From contig DGQR01000057.1 in assembly GCA_002390825.1 (NCBI GenBank), forward strand, positions 1 through 9,588: a stretch of DNA of 9,588 bases, given 5' to 3'. Below the pieces are notes generated by a model, which did no database searches, was not told where the DNA came from, and saw nothing but the letters and a program-made list of their open reading frames with translations. This document shows positions 1 through 6,198 of the stretch, piece after piece; the stretch's first letter is position 1; each line of letters opens with the position of its first letter. The stretch is from Rhodoferax sp. UBA4409 (GTDB lineage: Bacteria > Pseudomonadota > Gammaproteobacteria > Burkholderiales > Burkholderiaceae_C). Made by a program: the position numbers and the translations under genes.

Positions 1-1622
1 GAGCGGACCTCTGCTGCCACGACGGCAAAACCCCGGCCCTGCTCACCGGCGCGTGCGGCCTCCACGGCGGGGTTGAGCGCTAGGATGTTGGTCTGGAAGG
101 CGATGCCGTCGATCACGCTGATGATGTCGGCAATCTTGGCGGACGATGCATTGATGCCCTGCATGGTGCTCACCACCTGCGAAATCACTTCGCCGCCCCG
201 CTTGGCGGACTCGGCGTTGGCCCGCACGATGCCGGCAGCCCCAGCTACCGTGTCCGAGGTGCGCTGCACGGTTTCAGAAATCTGGGTCATGGTGGCCGCG
301 GTTTGCTCCAGCGCAGCAGCGCTGGCCTCGGTGCGCCGGGACAGGTCTTGGGAGGCAGCGGCAATCTCTTCGCTGGCGGTATTCACATTGCCCGAGCTGT
401 CCAAGGTGTTGCGCACGATGACGCGCAGGCTGGCCTCCATGTCGCGGAGGGTGATCATCAGGTGTGCAGCTTCGTCTTTGCCCCACGGGGTGGGCGCGGT
501 TACCAGATTGCCTTTAGTGATTTGCTCCAAGTGGCCGGTGACTTCGCGCAGGCCACCCATCATCACCTTGTAGAAAGCCAGCAGCATGTAGAAGGCCACG
601 GCCACGAAAAAGCCAGAGAGCGCCAAGTCCTTCCACAGCCTGGCCCGGAGTACTTCGATCCGCTCGCCCAAGCGCAGCTCTAGTTGTTGCAGCATTTTTC
701 CAGTCAGTTGACGCTCCGCGTCTAGGGCAGCCGAGCCGAGCTTCAGGTAGGCGTCGGCGTCACCGGTAAGGTTGTCGCCCATGACCTGCTTACGGCTCGC
801 TTCCTGGAAGGCATCGTAGGCGTCGTCGTTGGCCTTCATGCCGTATTTCGCGTCCGCTTCGGGGGTGCCGCCGGTTGCACGGAGGTAGGCGTTTTCGACA
901 ATGTTGTCGACGAAGCGCAGGATGCCGAAGTCCTCGTCAATGCGCTCCCGAAGGTACCCGGTTTTCTGGCCTGTTTTTAAGGCCGTCCAGCCCAATACCG
1001 ACAGCTCCGATACGTTTTCCATTTGTTGCGGGCCGAAGACCACCGCGTAGTTGATCAGGTGGAAGGTTTCCAATTGAGGGTCCAGAGCCATTTCTGAGGT
1101 GTCTGAGACATGTTCACCCAGCTTCAGCAGAGCATCGATGAATTCGTTGTGGGCCTCGAAGGTGGCTTTTTCGTCATTGCCAGCCGGATTGACCAACAGC
1201 GCCTTGTGCAACTTTTCTGCCTTGGACAAAATTTCGGCTGTGCCCAGGGATTTGCCCAGTTCCTTATCTTCTGCCAGCAAGCTGTCAAAGGCTTGGGTCA
1301 CTGCGGTTTGGCTGGCGTTGAGTTCGGAAGATTTGGTAATGACGTGCAGCCGACGCAATTGCGCTTGGCGCACCAATTCATGCAGGGGTTTGATGTAGGC
1401 CACACCCTGTTTCTCGTGCTGGGTCGAGTCAATTTGCGCTTGGGTGTTGTTCCAGATTTCAGCTAATAGCACCAAGATAGGGAGCAAGAACATCACCGCA
1501 ATCCACGCCGACTTGGCCGGGAAACTCAGGCTGCGGAATAGGCGGACTCCCGGGGACAGCCATCCGTGGTATCGAAAGAAAGAACCAAATCCGGCATTGC
1601 CGGCCAACGTTGCTTCGCTCAC
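1..1622 (-). CDS. Methyl-accepting chemotaxis protein, C-terminus beyond window
   Basis: Transmembrane chemoreceptor that signals through CheW/CheA to the flagellar motor; 540 complete codons are visible and the gene continues off the left edge. Residues 39-57 form TM1. Residues 58-332 are a large, mostly helical periplasmic ligand domain of unrecognised specificity. Residues 334-353 are TM2, about 354-404 are HAMP-like, and the methylation-helix and signalling region follow. The signalling hairpin tip is clear (IDGIAFQTNILALN, then AVEAARAGEQGRGFAVVAAEVR split around it). One residue is odd: the family's LNAAVE reads LNPAVE (Pro518, codon at 69-71). The GTG start at 1622-1620 was chosen because AAGGGG lies five bases upstream and the frame then runs straight into a short cytoplasmic N-terminus and TM1. 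No chemotaxis partner genes are adjacent, so it looks like an orphan receptor. Family is certain; ligand is unknown. Confidence 0.95.
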   Translation of the reverse strand, partial: MSEATLAGNAGFGSFFRYHGWLSPGVRLFRSLSFPAKSAWIAVMFLLPILVLLAEIWNNTQAQIDSTQHEKQGVAYIKPLHELVRQAQLRRLHVITKSSELNASQTAVTQAFDSLLAEDKELGKSLGTAEILSKAEKLHKALLVNPAGNDEKATFEAHNEFIDALLKLGEHVSDTSEMALDPQLETFHLINYAVVFGPQQMENVSELSVLGWTALKTGQKTGYLRERIDEDFGILRFVDNIVENAYLRATGGTPEADAKYGMKANDDAYDAFQEASRKQVMGDNLTGDADAYLKLGSAALDAERQLTGKMLQQLELRLGERIEVLRARLWKDLALSGFFVAVAFYMLLAFYKVMMGGLREVTGHLEQITKGNLVTAPTPWGKDEAAHLMITLRDMEASLRVIVRNTLDSSGNVNTASEEIAAASQDLSRRTEASAAALEQTAATMTQISETVQRTSDTVAGAAGIVRANAESAKRGGEVISQVVSTMQGINASSAKIADIISVIDGIAFQTNILALNPAVEAARAGEQGRGFAVVAAEVR

Positions 1623-1769
1623 GAAATCCCCTTCATAAAGTGGGTTAATTTAGGCCGATCATAGGCCAGCGCTACGAATTGAAACCAATTTGTTGCGGGT
1701 GCTGTAGCCTCATTCATACAGCCTGCCTACACTCGGTACCCATCAAAAAACAAATGGGAGGAATAAGCA
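1623..1769. promoter_or_regulatory. Divergent intergenic region between the left MCP and the OmpA-family gene
   Basis: This spacer must hold both promoters. For the minus-strand MCP, TATGAT (1663-1658) is a good -10; the best -35 is TTGGTT (1688-1683) with a long 19-base spacer, placing the transcript start about 30 bases before GTG. For the plus-strand gene, TACACT (1728-1733) is a weak -10 without a convincing -35. A dyad GCTGTA-N10-TACAGC (1701-1722) lies between the two and could be an operator. The OmpA-family ribosome site GGGAGGA is at 1756-1762. All promoter boxes were assigned by eye. Confidence 0.4.
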
Positions 1770-2897
1770 GTGCTTTTCACTAAAGAGTCATGGCGCCGTG
1801 GCGCTTTTGCAGTGGCGGTGGTCCTCGGGTTGACAGCCCTGCCGGTTGTGGCGAGTGCGGAACAAGGGGCCGATCACCCCGAAGTTGCCCGCTTTCCCGG
1901 CGCCCGCATCAACAACTACGACTACAAGGAATACGAGGAATTCCAGCTCATCCTCGCCAAACCCCAGCGCGCCCCGGGTGGCGCGTTTACTGCGGCCAAG
2001 TTGATGCCTTTGGAAGGCAAAGTCACCTATATCCACTATGAAATGCCCAAGTCGGTCTCGCCGCTGCAGGTGTTTCGTAACTACCAGTCGTCCCTGCGCC
2101 GCAGCGGGTTTAGCGATCTGTTCACCTGTGATCGCCCCTGCACCACGGAAAACCTCAGCAACTTCCAGGGCCTGATGAAGGCGCGCCAGCTCTACCTGAA
2201 CTACAGCACCGACAACCAGTACCTGGCAGCCCAGCGCAACAACACCTATGTGTCGCTCTGGGTGAACGATGGCGGCGCCTTTTTGTTTGTGGTCGAAAAG
2301 CAAAAGCTGGACGACGGATTGATGGCCGTGACCGGCGAGAGCCCGATCGCCAAAGCGCTGGGCGCAGACGGCAAGGTGGATTTGTATGGCTTTCAGTTCG
2401 ACACCGGCAAAGCGGTGCTGCGCGATGGCTCCAAACCCACCCTGCAAGAGCTGGGCAAGGTGCTGCAAGACAACCCGAGCCTGAATGTGGAGGTAGTGGG
2501 CCATACCGACGATGTGGGCGGTGCGGACGGTAACCAGCGCCTGTCAGAGGCGCGCGCTGCGGCGGTGGCCGAGGCGCTCAGCCGAAGTTACGGCATTGCC
2601 GCGCCGCGCCTCAAAACCCGTGGCATGGGCCAAACAGTGCCGCTGGCCGCCAACACCACCGAGGCCGGCCGCGCCCAGAACCGCCGGGTCGAGATCATTG
2701 CGCAGTTGCCTGCAACCCCCGTGGCGGCCCCAGCTACCCGCGCGGCGCCTGCCGCACCAGCGCAGACTGCCAACACCACTGCGCAACAACCCACACCGGC
2801 CCCCGCGCAGGAAGCGCTTAAAACCCGCAACCTGATGGACGACGCCAACAAGGCGATGGAAGCGGCCGGCAAGCTCAAGAGCCTGTTTGGACTCTGA
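1770..2897 (+). CDS. Exported OmpA-family protein with DUF4892-like N-terminal domain
   Basis: Predicted periplasmic or outer-membrane-associated protein of 375 residues that probably anchors to peptidoglycan. Residues 1-30 are a Sec signal peptide (basic KESWRR, hydrophobic core, cleavage after VASA). Residues 38-180 resemble, from memory, the DUF4892 domain: FPGARI near the start, GKVTYIHYEMP, then a C120-x3-C124 pair that may form a disulfide, and a YVSLWV strand. Residues 205-312 are an OmpA C-terminal domain with FQFDTGKAVL, GHTDDVGG (244-251), LSEARAAAV (258-266) and NRRVEI (304-309). The Asp of the TDD motif and the Arg of LSEAR match positions that bind diaminopimelate in OmpA relatives. 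The tail (313-348) is rich in Ala, Pro, Thr and Gln and ends in a short helix. GTG at 1770 follows GGGAGGA by seven bases. It is monocistronic by context, with its own terminator. No beta-barrel is seen, so it is not a classical OmpA porin. Confidence 0.9.
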   Translation: MLFTKESWRRGAFAVAVVLGLTALPVVASAEQGADHPEVARFPGARINNYDYKEYEEFQLILAKPQRAPGGAFTAAKLMPLEGKVTYIHYEMPKSVSPLQVFRNYQSSLRRSGFSDLFTCDRPCTTENLSNFQGLMKARQLYLNYSTDNQYLAAQRNNTYVSLWVNDGGAFLFVVEKQKLDDGLMAVTGESPIAKALGADGKVDLYGFQFDTGKAVLRDGSKPTLQELGKVLQDNPSLNVEVVGHTDDVGGADGNQRLSEARAAAVAEALSRSYGIAAPRLKTRGMGQTVPLAANTTEAGRAQNRRVEIIAQLPATPVAAPATRAAPAAPAQTANTTAQQPTPAPAQEALKTRNLMDDANKAMEAAGKLKSLFGL

Positions 2898-2915
2898 TTC
2901 TTCTGCCCTCTAGTG

Positions 2916-2942
2916 AAAAGCCGGTCTATGGGCCGGCTTTTT
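2916..2942 (+). terminator. Rho-independent terminator after the OmpA-family gene
   Basis: The arm AAAAGCCGG (2916-2924) pairs with CCGGCTTTT (2933-2941) around an eight-base loop and ends in a run of five T. It begins 18 bases after the TGA stop at 2895-2897. It separates this transcript from putA. With A-tracts on one side and T-tracts on the other it could act in both directions. Confidence 0.85.
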
Positions 2943-3054
2943 GCATGAGTGGTAGATAAATTCACTATTGATGCAGATAAATAAAGAGAAAAACTCACAT
3001 CAATCTTCTGAAGAATAGCGGCAAATCATTTCGTTGCCTTGTGCAGGAGTCGCT

Positions 3055-6000
3055 ATGTCCCAGTTTGCCCGTTCTACCGCGTTCACCCCGGTCCCGCCCC
3101 GATTGCCCACGCCCTATCGCGCGGAAGACCACATCGTCTCCCACCGCTTGCAGATGTTGGAAGGCGCGCTCGACTGGGCCCATGCCGCCCGCACCGCCGA
3201 GCCTTGGGTGCAAGCGGTGCGCGAGAACCCGCCGCCTTTTTGGGCGATGGAAAGTCTGCTCAAGGAATACCCCATCTCCAGCGCCGAGGGCCTGGCCCTG
3301 ATGCGCCTGGCCGAAGCCCTGCTGCGCGTGCCCGATGCCGAAACCGCGATTGCACTCACCACCGACCAACTGGGCCGCGCCGACTTTGAGGCCAGCGGCG
3401 ACAAGGTCCTCTCCCGCCTGTCGAGCACCGCCATTGCCTTGTCCAAGCACTTTTTGCCGGATGCCCAGAACGAGCCCGGCATGATGGCCAAGCTGGGCGC
3501 CCGCACCGTGGTGGCAGCCACCTTGCGCGCGGTGCAGCTGCTGGGTCGCCAGTTTGTGCTCGGCCAGACCATGCCGGAGGCGATGAAAGAGGCCGATGTG
3601 TCTCGCAAAAAGGCCAATGTGCGCTTCAGCTACGACATGCTGGGCGAAGGCGCCCGCACCGACAAAGACGCGCTGCGCTACCTCAAGAGTTATGCGGATG
3701 CTATTGAATTCATAGCTTCTCGCGCAAATAAGACGGGCGCTCTGGCCGAAAATGACGGTATTTCCATCAAACTCAGCGCCTTGTACCCGCGCTATGAAGA
3801 CGCACATCGCCAAGCGGTGCTGGACGAGCTGGTGCCCCGCGTCTGGACGCTTTGCGAAGCCGCCGCTGCTGCCAACATCAACCTTACCATCGACGCCGAA
3901 GAGGTGGACCGCCTCGAGCTTTCGCTCGAAGTGCTGGAAGCCCTGCTGGTGAAAGTGGCTGCGCACTGCCCGCAGTGGGCCGGACTGGGGCTGGCCATGC
4001 AGGCCTACCAGACCCGTGCGCTGGAGTTGATCGAGCACATCACTCTGCTGGCCCGCAAATACCAAATCAAGCTGATGTGCCGCCTAGTCAAGGGCGCGTA
4101 CTGGGACGCCGAAGTCAAGCGCGCCCAGGAGCTGGGCCTGCCGCATTACCCCGTGTTCACCCACAAGCACCATACCGATGTGTCGTACCTGGCCTGCGCT
4201 CGCGCGCTGCTGGCGGTGCCCGATGCCATTTACCCGCAGTTCGCCGGGCACAACGCCGGCACCATTGCCGCTATTTTGCAAATGGGTGCCAAAACCGGCG
4301 CGCCCTTTGAGCTGCAGCGCCTGCACGGCATGGGCGAGGGCATTTTCCGCGAGGTGCTGAAAAACCCGCTGGTCGCCTGCCGCGTCTACGCCCCGGTGGG
4401 CGCCCACAAAGACTTGCTGGCCTACCTGGTGCGCCGCCTGCTGGAAAACGGCGCCAACTCCAGTTTTGTGCACCAGCTCGCCGACGAATCGGTGGGCATG
4501 GAAGAGCTGCTGATTTCACCTTTGCGTCTGGAGCCACACCCCAGCCTGCCGTTGCCGGCCGATCTGTTCGGCAAGCACCCCGGCAGCCGCGCCAACAGCA
4601 CCGGCCTGGACCTGACCGTGGCAGCCATGCGCGACCCACTCTTGGCCGCGTTGCAGACCGCTCCTGTGCCGGTGGTGCCGGAGTTTGATGTCAAAAACAT
4701 CCCCGGCGCTTATGCAAGCTGCGCGAGCAGCTATCAAAAGTGGAGCAAAGTGCCGGTGGAAGAGCGTGCTGCCACCCTACGCCGCGCAGCCGATGCGCTG
4801 CAAACCGCCATGCCGCAGTTCTGCGCGCTCTTGGTGAAAGAAGCCTTCAAGACCTGGGGCGATGCAGTCAGCGAAGTGCGCGAGGCGGTGGACTTTTTGC
4901 GCTATTACGCGGACGAGGCGCAGCGCATCATGCAGCCCATCAGCTGCCCCGTCGTTGCCAATGCGCAAGTGGGCTACCAGTACGGCGTGACCGGCGAGAC
5001 CAACACCCTGCGCCTGACCGCGCGGGGCGTGTGGGTGTGCATCAGCCCGTGGAACTTCCCGCTGGCCATCTTCATGGGCCAGGTCGCTGCCGCACTGGCT
5101 ACCGGCAACACCGTGCTGGCCAAGCCGGCCGAGCAAACATCGGGCGTTGCCAAAGCTGCGGTGGATCTAATGGTCGCCGCCGGTGTGCCGGCTGACGCGT
5201 TGCAGCTCTTGCACGGTGCCGGTGAAACCGTGGGTGCCGCACTGGTAGCCCAGCCCGGCGTGGCCGGTGTGGTGTTCACCGGCTCCACCCAGGTCGCCAA
5301 AATCATCCAGCGCGCACTGGCTGCGAAAGACGGCCCCATCGTGCCGCTGATTGCCGAGACCGGCGGCATCAACGCCATGCTGGTGGACAGCAGCGCGCTG
5401 CCCGAGCAGGTGGTGGACGCGGTGGTGATGAGCGCCTTCCGCTCCGCCGGCCAGCGCTGCTCCGCGCTGCGCCTGCTTGTGGTGCACAGCGCGATTGCCG
5501 ATGGCGTGATCGAGATGTTGCAGGGCGCAGCCCAAGAGCTGCAGGTGGGCAACCCGGCCGACCTGGCCACCGACCTCGGCCCGGTGATTGACCGCGAAGC
5601 GTTTGACAACATCCAGCGCCACATCACGCGTCTGAAAAATGAGTCAAAAGTGCTGCTGGCGCCCACAGATTCTGCGCAAGCAGCTACTAAATCAATAGCA
5701 AACCTGATTGCGCCCCATGCGTTTGAGGTAGCGAGCATTGCCCAGGTAAAGGCCGAAATCTTCGGCCCGGTGCTGCAAGTGGTGCGCTGGGACGGTAACC
5801 CGGAAGACGTGATCGCCCAGATCAACGCGCTGGGTTACGGCCTGACGCTGGGCATCCAGACCCGCATCGACAGCCGTGCCCAAGCGCTGGCCGCGCAGGC
5901 CCATGTGGGCAACATCTATATCAACCGCAACATGATCGGCGCGGTGGTGGGTGTGCAGCCTTTTGGCGGCGAAGGTTTGTCAGGCACCGGCCCCAAAGCC

Positions 6001-6102
6001 GGTGGCCCGCACTACCTGTACCGCTTCTGCGCGGAGCAAACCGTGACGGTGAACACCACCGCTGCGGGAGGCAATGCCGCTTTGTTGGCAGGCATGCACT
6101 GA
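3055..6102 (+). CDS. putA: Bifunctional proline dehydrogenase / L-glutamate gamma-semialdehyde dehydrogenase
   Basis: Catabolises proline to glutamate in two steps: FAD-dependent oxidation to P5C with electrons passed to quinone, then NAD-dependent oxidation of the semialdehyde. At 1015 residues it matches the short PutA class; the N-terminal ribbon-helix-helix DNA-binding domain of E. coli PutA (about 1320 residues) is absent, so it should not repress its own gene. The PRODH barrel shows KLSALYPRYE (239-248), LTIDAEEVDRLELS (277-290), RLVKGAYWD (343-351), LHGMGE, Tyr445, and substrate-binding Arg460-Arg461 in LVRRLLENGANSSFV. The dehydrogenase half shows WNFP (666-669), Glu768, catalytic Cys802 in GQRCSALR, EIFGPV (901-906) and PFGGEGLSGTGPKAGG (969-984). 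FATHNA is changed to FAGHNA (396-401). ATG 3055 was chosen over upstream TTG 3034 because CAGGAG sits five bases before it. Three in-frame repeat copies lie inside the gene. No regulator or proline transporter gene is adjacent. Confidence 0.98.
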   Translation: MSQFARSTAFTPVPPRLPTPYRAEDHIVSHRLQMLEGALDWAHAARTAEPWVQAVRENPPPFWAMESLLKEYPISSAEGLALMRLAEALLRVPDAETAIALTTDQLGRADFEASGDKVLSRLSSTAIALSKHFLPDAQNEPGMMAKLGARTVVAATLRAVQLLGRQFVLGQTMPEAMKEADVSRKKANVRFSYDMLGEGARTDKDALRYLKSYADAIEFIASRANKTGALAENDGISIKLSALYPRYEDAHRQAVLDELVPRVWTLCEAAAAANINLTIDAEEVDRLELSLEVLEALLVKVAAHCPQWAGLGLAMQAYQTRALELIEHITLLARKYQIKLMCRLVKGAYWDAEVKRAQELGLPHYPVFTHKHHTDVSYLACARALLAVPDAIYPQFAGHNAGTIAAILQMGAKTGAPFELQRLHGMGEGIFREVLKNPLVACRVYAPVGAHKDLLAYLVRRLLENGANSSFVHQLADESVGMEELLISPLRLEPHPSLPLPADLFGKHPGSRANSTGLDLTVAAMRDPLLAALQTAPVPVVPEFDVKNIPGAYASCASSYQKWSKVPVEERAATLRRAADALQTAMPQFCALLVKEAFKTWGDAVSEVREAVDFLRYYADEAQRIMQPISCPVVANAQVGYQYGVTGETNTLRLTARGVWVCISPWNFPLAIFMGQVAAALATGNTVLAKPAEQTSGVAKAAVDLMVAAGVPADALQLLHGAGETVGAALVAQPGVAGVVFTGSTQVAKIIQRALAAKDGPIVPLIAETGGINAMLVDSSALPEQVVDAVVMSAFRSAGQRCSALRLLVVHSAIADGVIEMLQGAAQELQVGNPADLATDLGPVIDREAFDNIQRHITRLKNESKVLLAPTDSAQAATKSIANLIAPHAFEVASIAQVKAEIFGPVLQVVRWDGNPEDVIAQINALGYGLTLGIQTRIDSRAQALAAQAHVGNIYINRNMIGAVVGVQPFGGEGLSGTGPKAGGPHYLYRFCAEQTVTVNTTAAGGNAALLAGMH
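3697..3755 (+). repeat. Intragenic repeat copy A (in putA, residues 215-234)
   Basis: Plus-orientation copy of a repeat that occurs three times in putA. It starts with the palindrome GCTAT-TGAATTC-ATAGC (3700-3716), continues GCTTCTCGCGCA, then eight variable bases (3727-3734), then GGGCGC (3735-3740) and ends near TGA (3753-3755). Read on the opposite strand it aligns without gaps to copies B and C. It is translated as DAIEFIASRANKTGALAEND, just before the conserved ISIKLSALYPRYE block, and includes an ATA codon (3712-3714) that is otherwise avoided in the gene. Confidence 0.8.
4691..4739 (-). repeat. Intragenic repeat copy B (in putA, residues 546-562)
   Basis: Minus-orientation copy. On the minus strand it reads TTTTGATAGCTGCTCGCGCA, then eight variable bases, then AAGCGC and a GTTTTTGA end. 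Spacing from the TCA end to the TGCGC core (21 + 8 bases) is identical to copies A and C. It lacks the second GCTAT arm that A and C carry. It encodes VKNIPGAYASCASSYQK, in the linker between the proline dehydrogenase and aldehyde dehydrogenase halves. Confidence 0.75.
5644..5703 (-). repeat. Intragenic repeat copy C (in putA, residues 864-883)
   Basis: Minus-orientation copy. On the minus strand it reads GCTATTGATTTAGTAGC, then TGCTTGCGCA, eight variable bases, GGGCGC and a TTTTGA end, with the same spacing as A and B. It encodes a loop of the aldehyde dehydrogenase half, upstream of the EIFGPV block, and includes the second in-frame ATA codon (5695-5697) together with ACT and TCA codons that are uncommon in this gene. 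Confidence 0.8.
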
Positions 6103-6108
6103 ACGGTA

Positions 6109-6150
6109 CCGTCCGGTCCCGCGTCTGTAACCACAGCAGGCGTGGGACGG
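6109..6150. terminator. GC-rich stem-loop between convergent genes, possible terminator
   Basis: An outer CCGTCC (6109-6114) can pair with GGACGG (6145-6150). Alternatively CCCGCGT (6118-6124) pairs imperfectly with GCGTGGG (6140-6146), closed by CTGT-AACC-ACAG (6125-6136). The position, seven bases after the putA stop and 38 before the end of the convergent kinase gene, suits transcription termination. There is no T-tract, so intrinsic termination is uncertain. Confidence 0.35.
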
Positions 6151-6159
6151 AGGAGTGCC

Positions 6160-6198
6160 ATGAAGCGCCGCCCCCGACGCGCTTCTATCAAGCGGTAG
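6160..6198 (+). CDS. Possible 12-residue basic micropeptide downstream of putA
   Basis: ATG at 6160 is preceded by GGAGG (6150-6154), a near-ideal Shine-Dalgarno sequence at six bases, and opens a 12-codon frame MKRRPRRASIKR ending in TAG (6196-6198). Six of the twelve residues are Arg, and there are two Lys. It overlaps the last codons of the antisense kinase gene, which limits independent selection. It would be translated only if putA transcripts read through the preceding stem-loop. I recognise no family, and chance is a real alternative. Confidence 0.2.
   Translation: MKRRPRRASIKR

Noticed and set aside
1619..1636. Five-codon upstream frame (MKGIS) whose TGA overlaps the left MCP GTG start
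   Set aside because: It has no ribosome site of its own; its bases are the MCP Shine-Dalgarno region.
3034..3054. Upstream TTG start for putA
   Set aside because: ATG at 3055 has CAGGAG at five bases; the seven extra residues from TTG add nothing conserved.
2995..4065. Minus-strand open frame (356 codons) opposite putA
   Set aside because: Antisense shadow with low-complexity Gly/Gln/His composition and no recognisable domain, while the plus strand encodes conserved PutA motifs.
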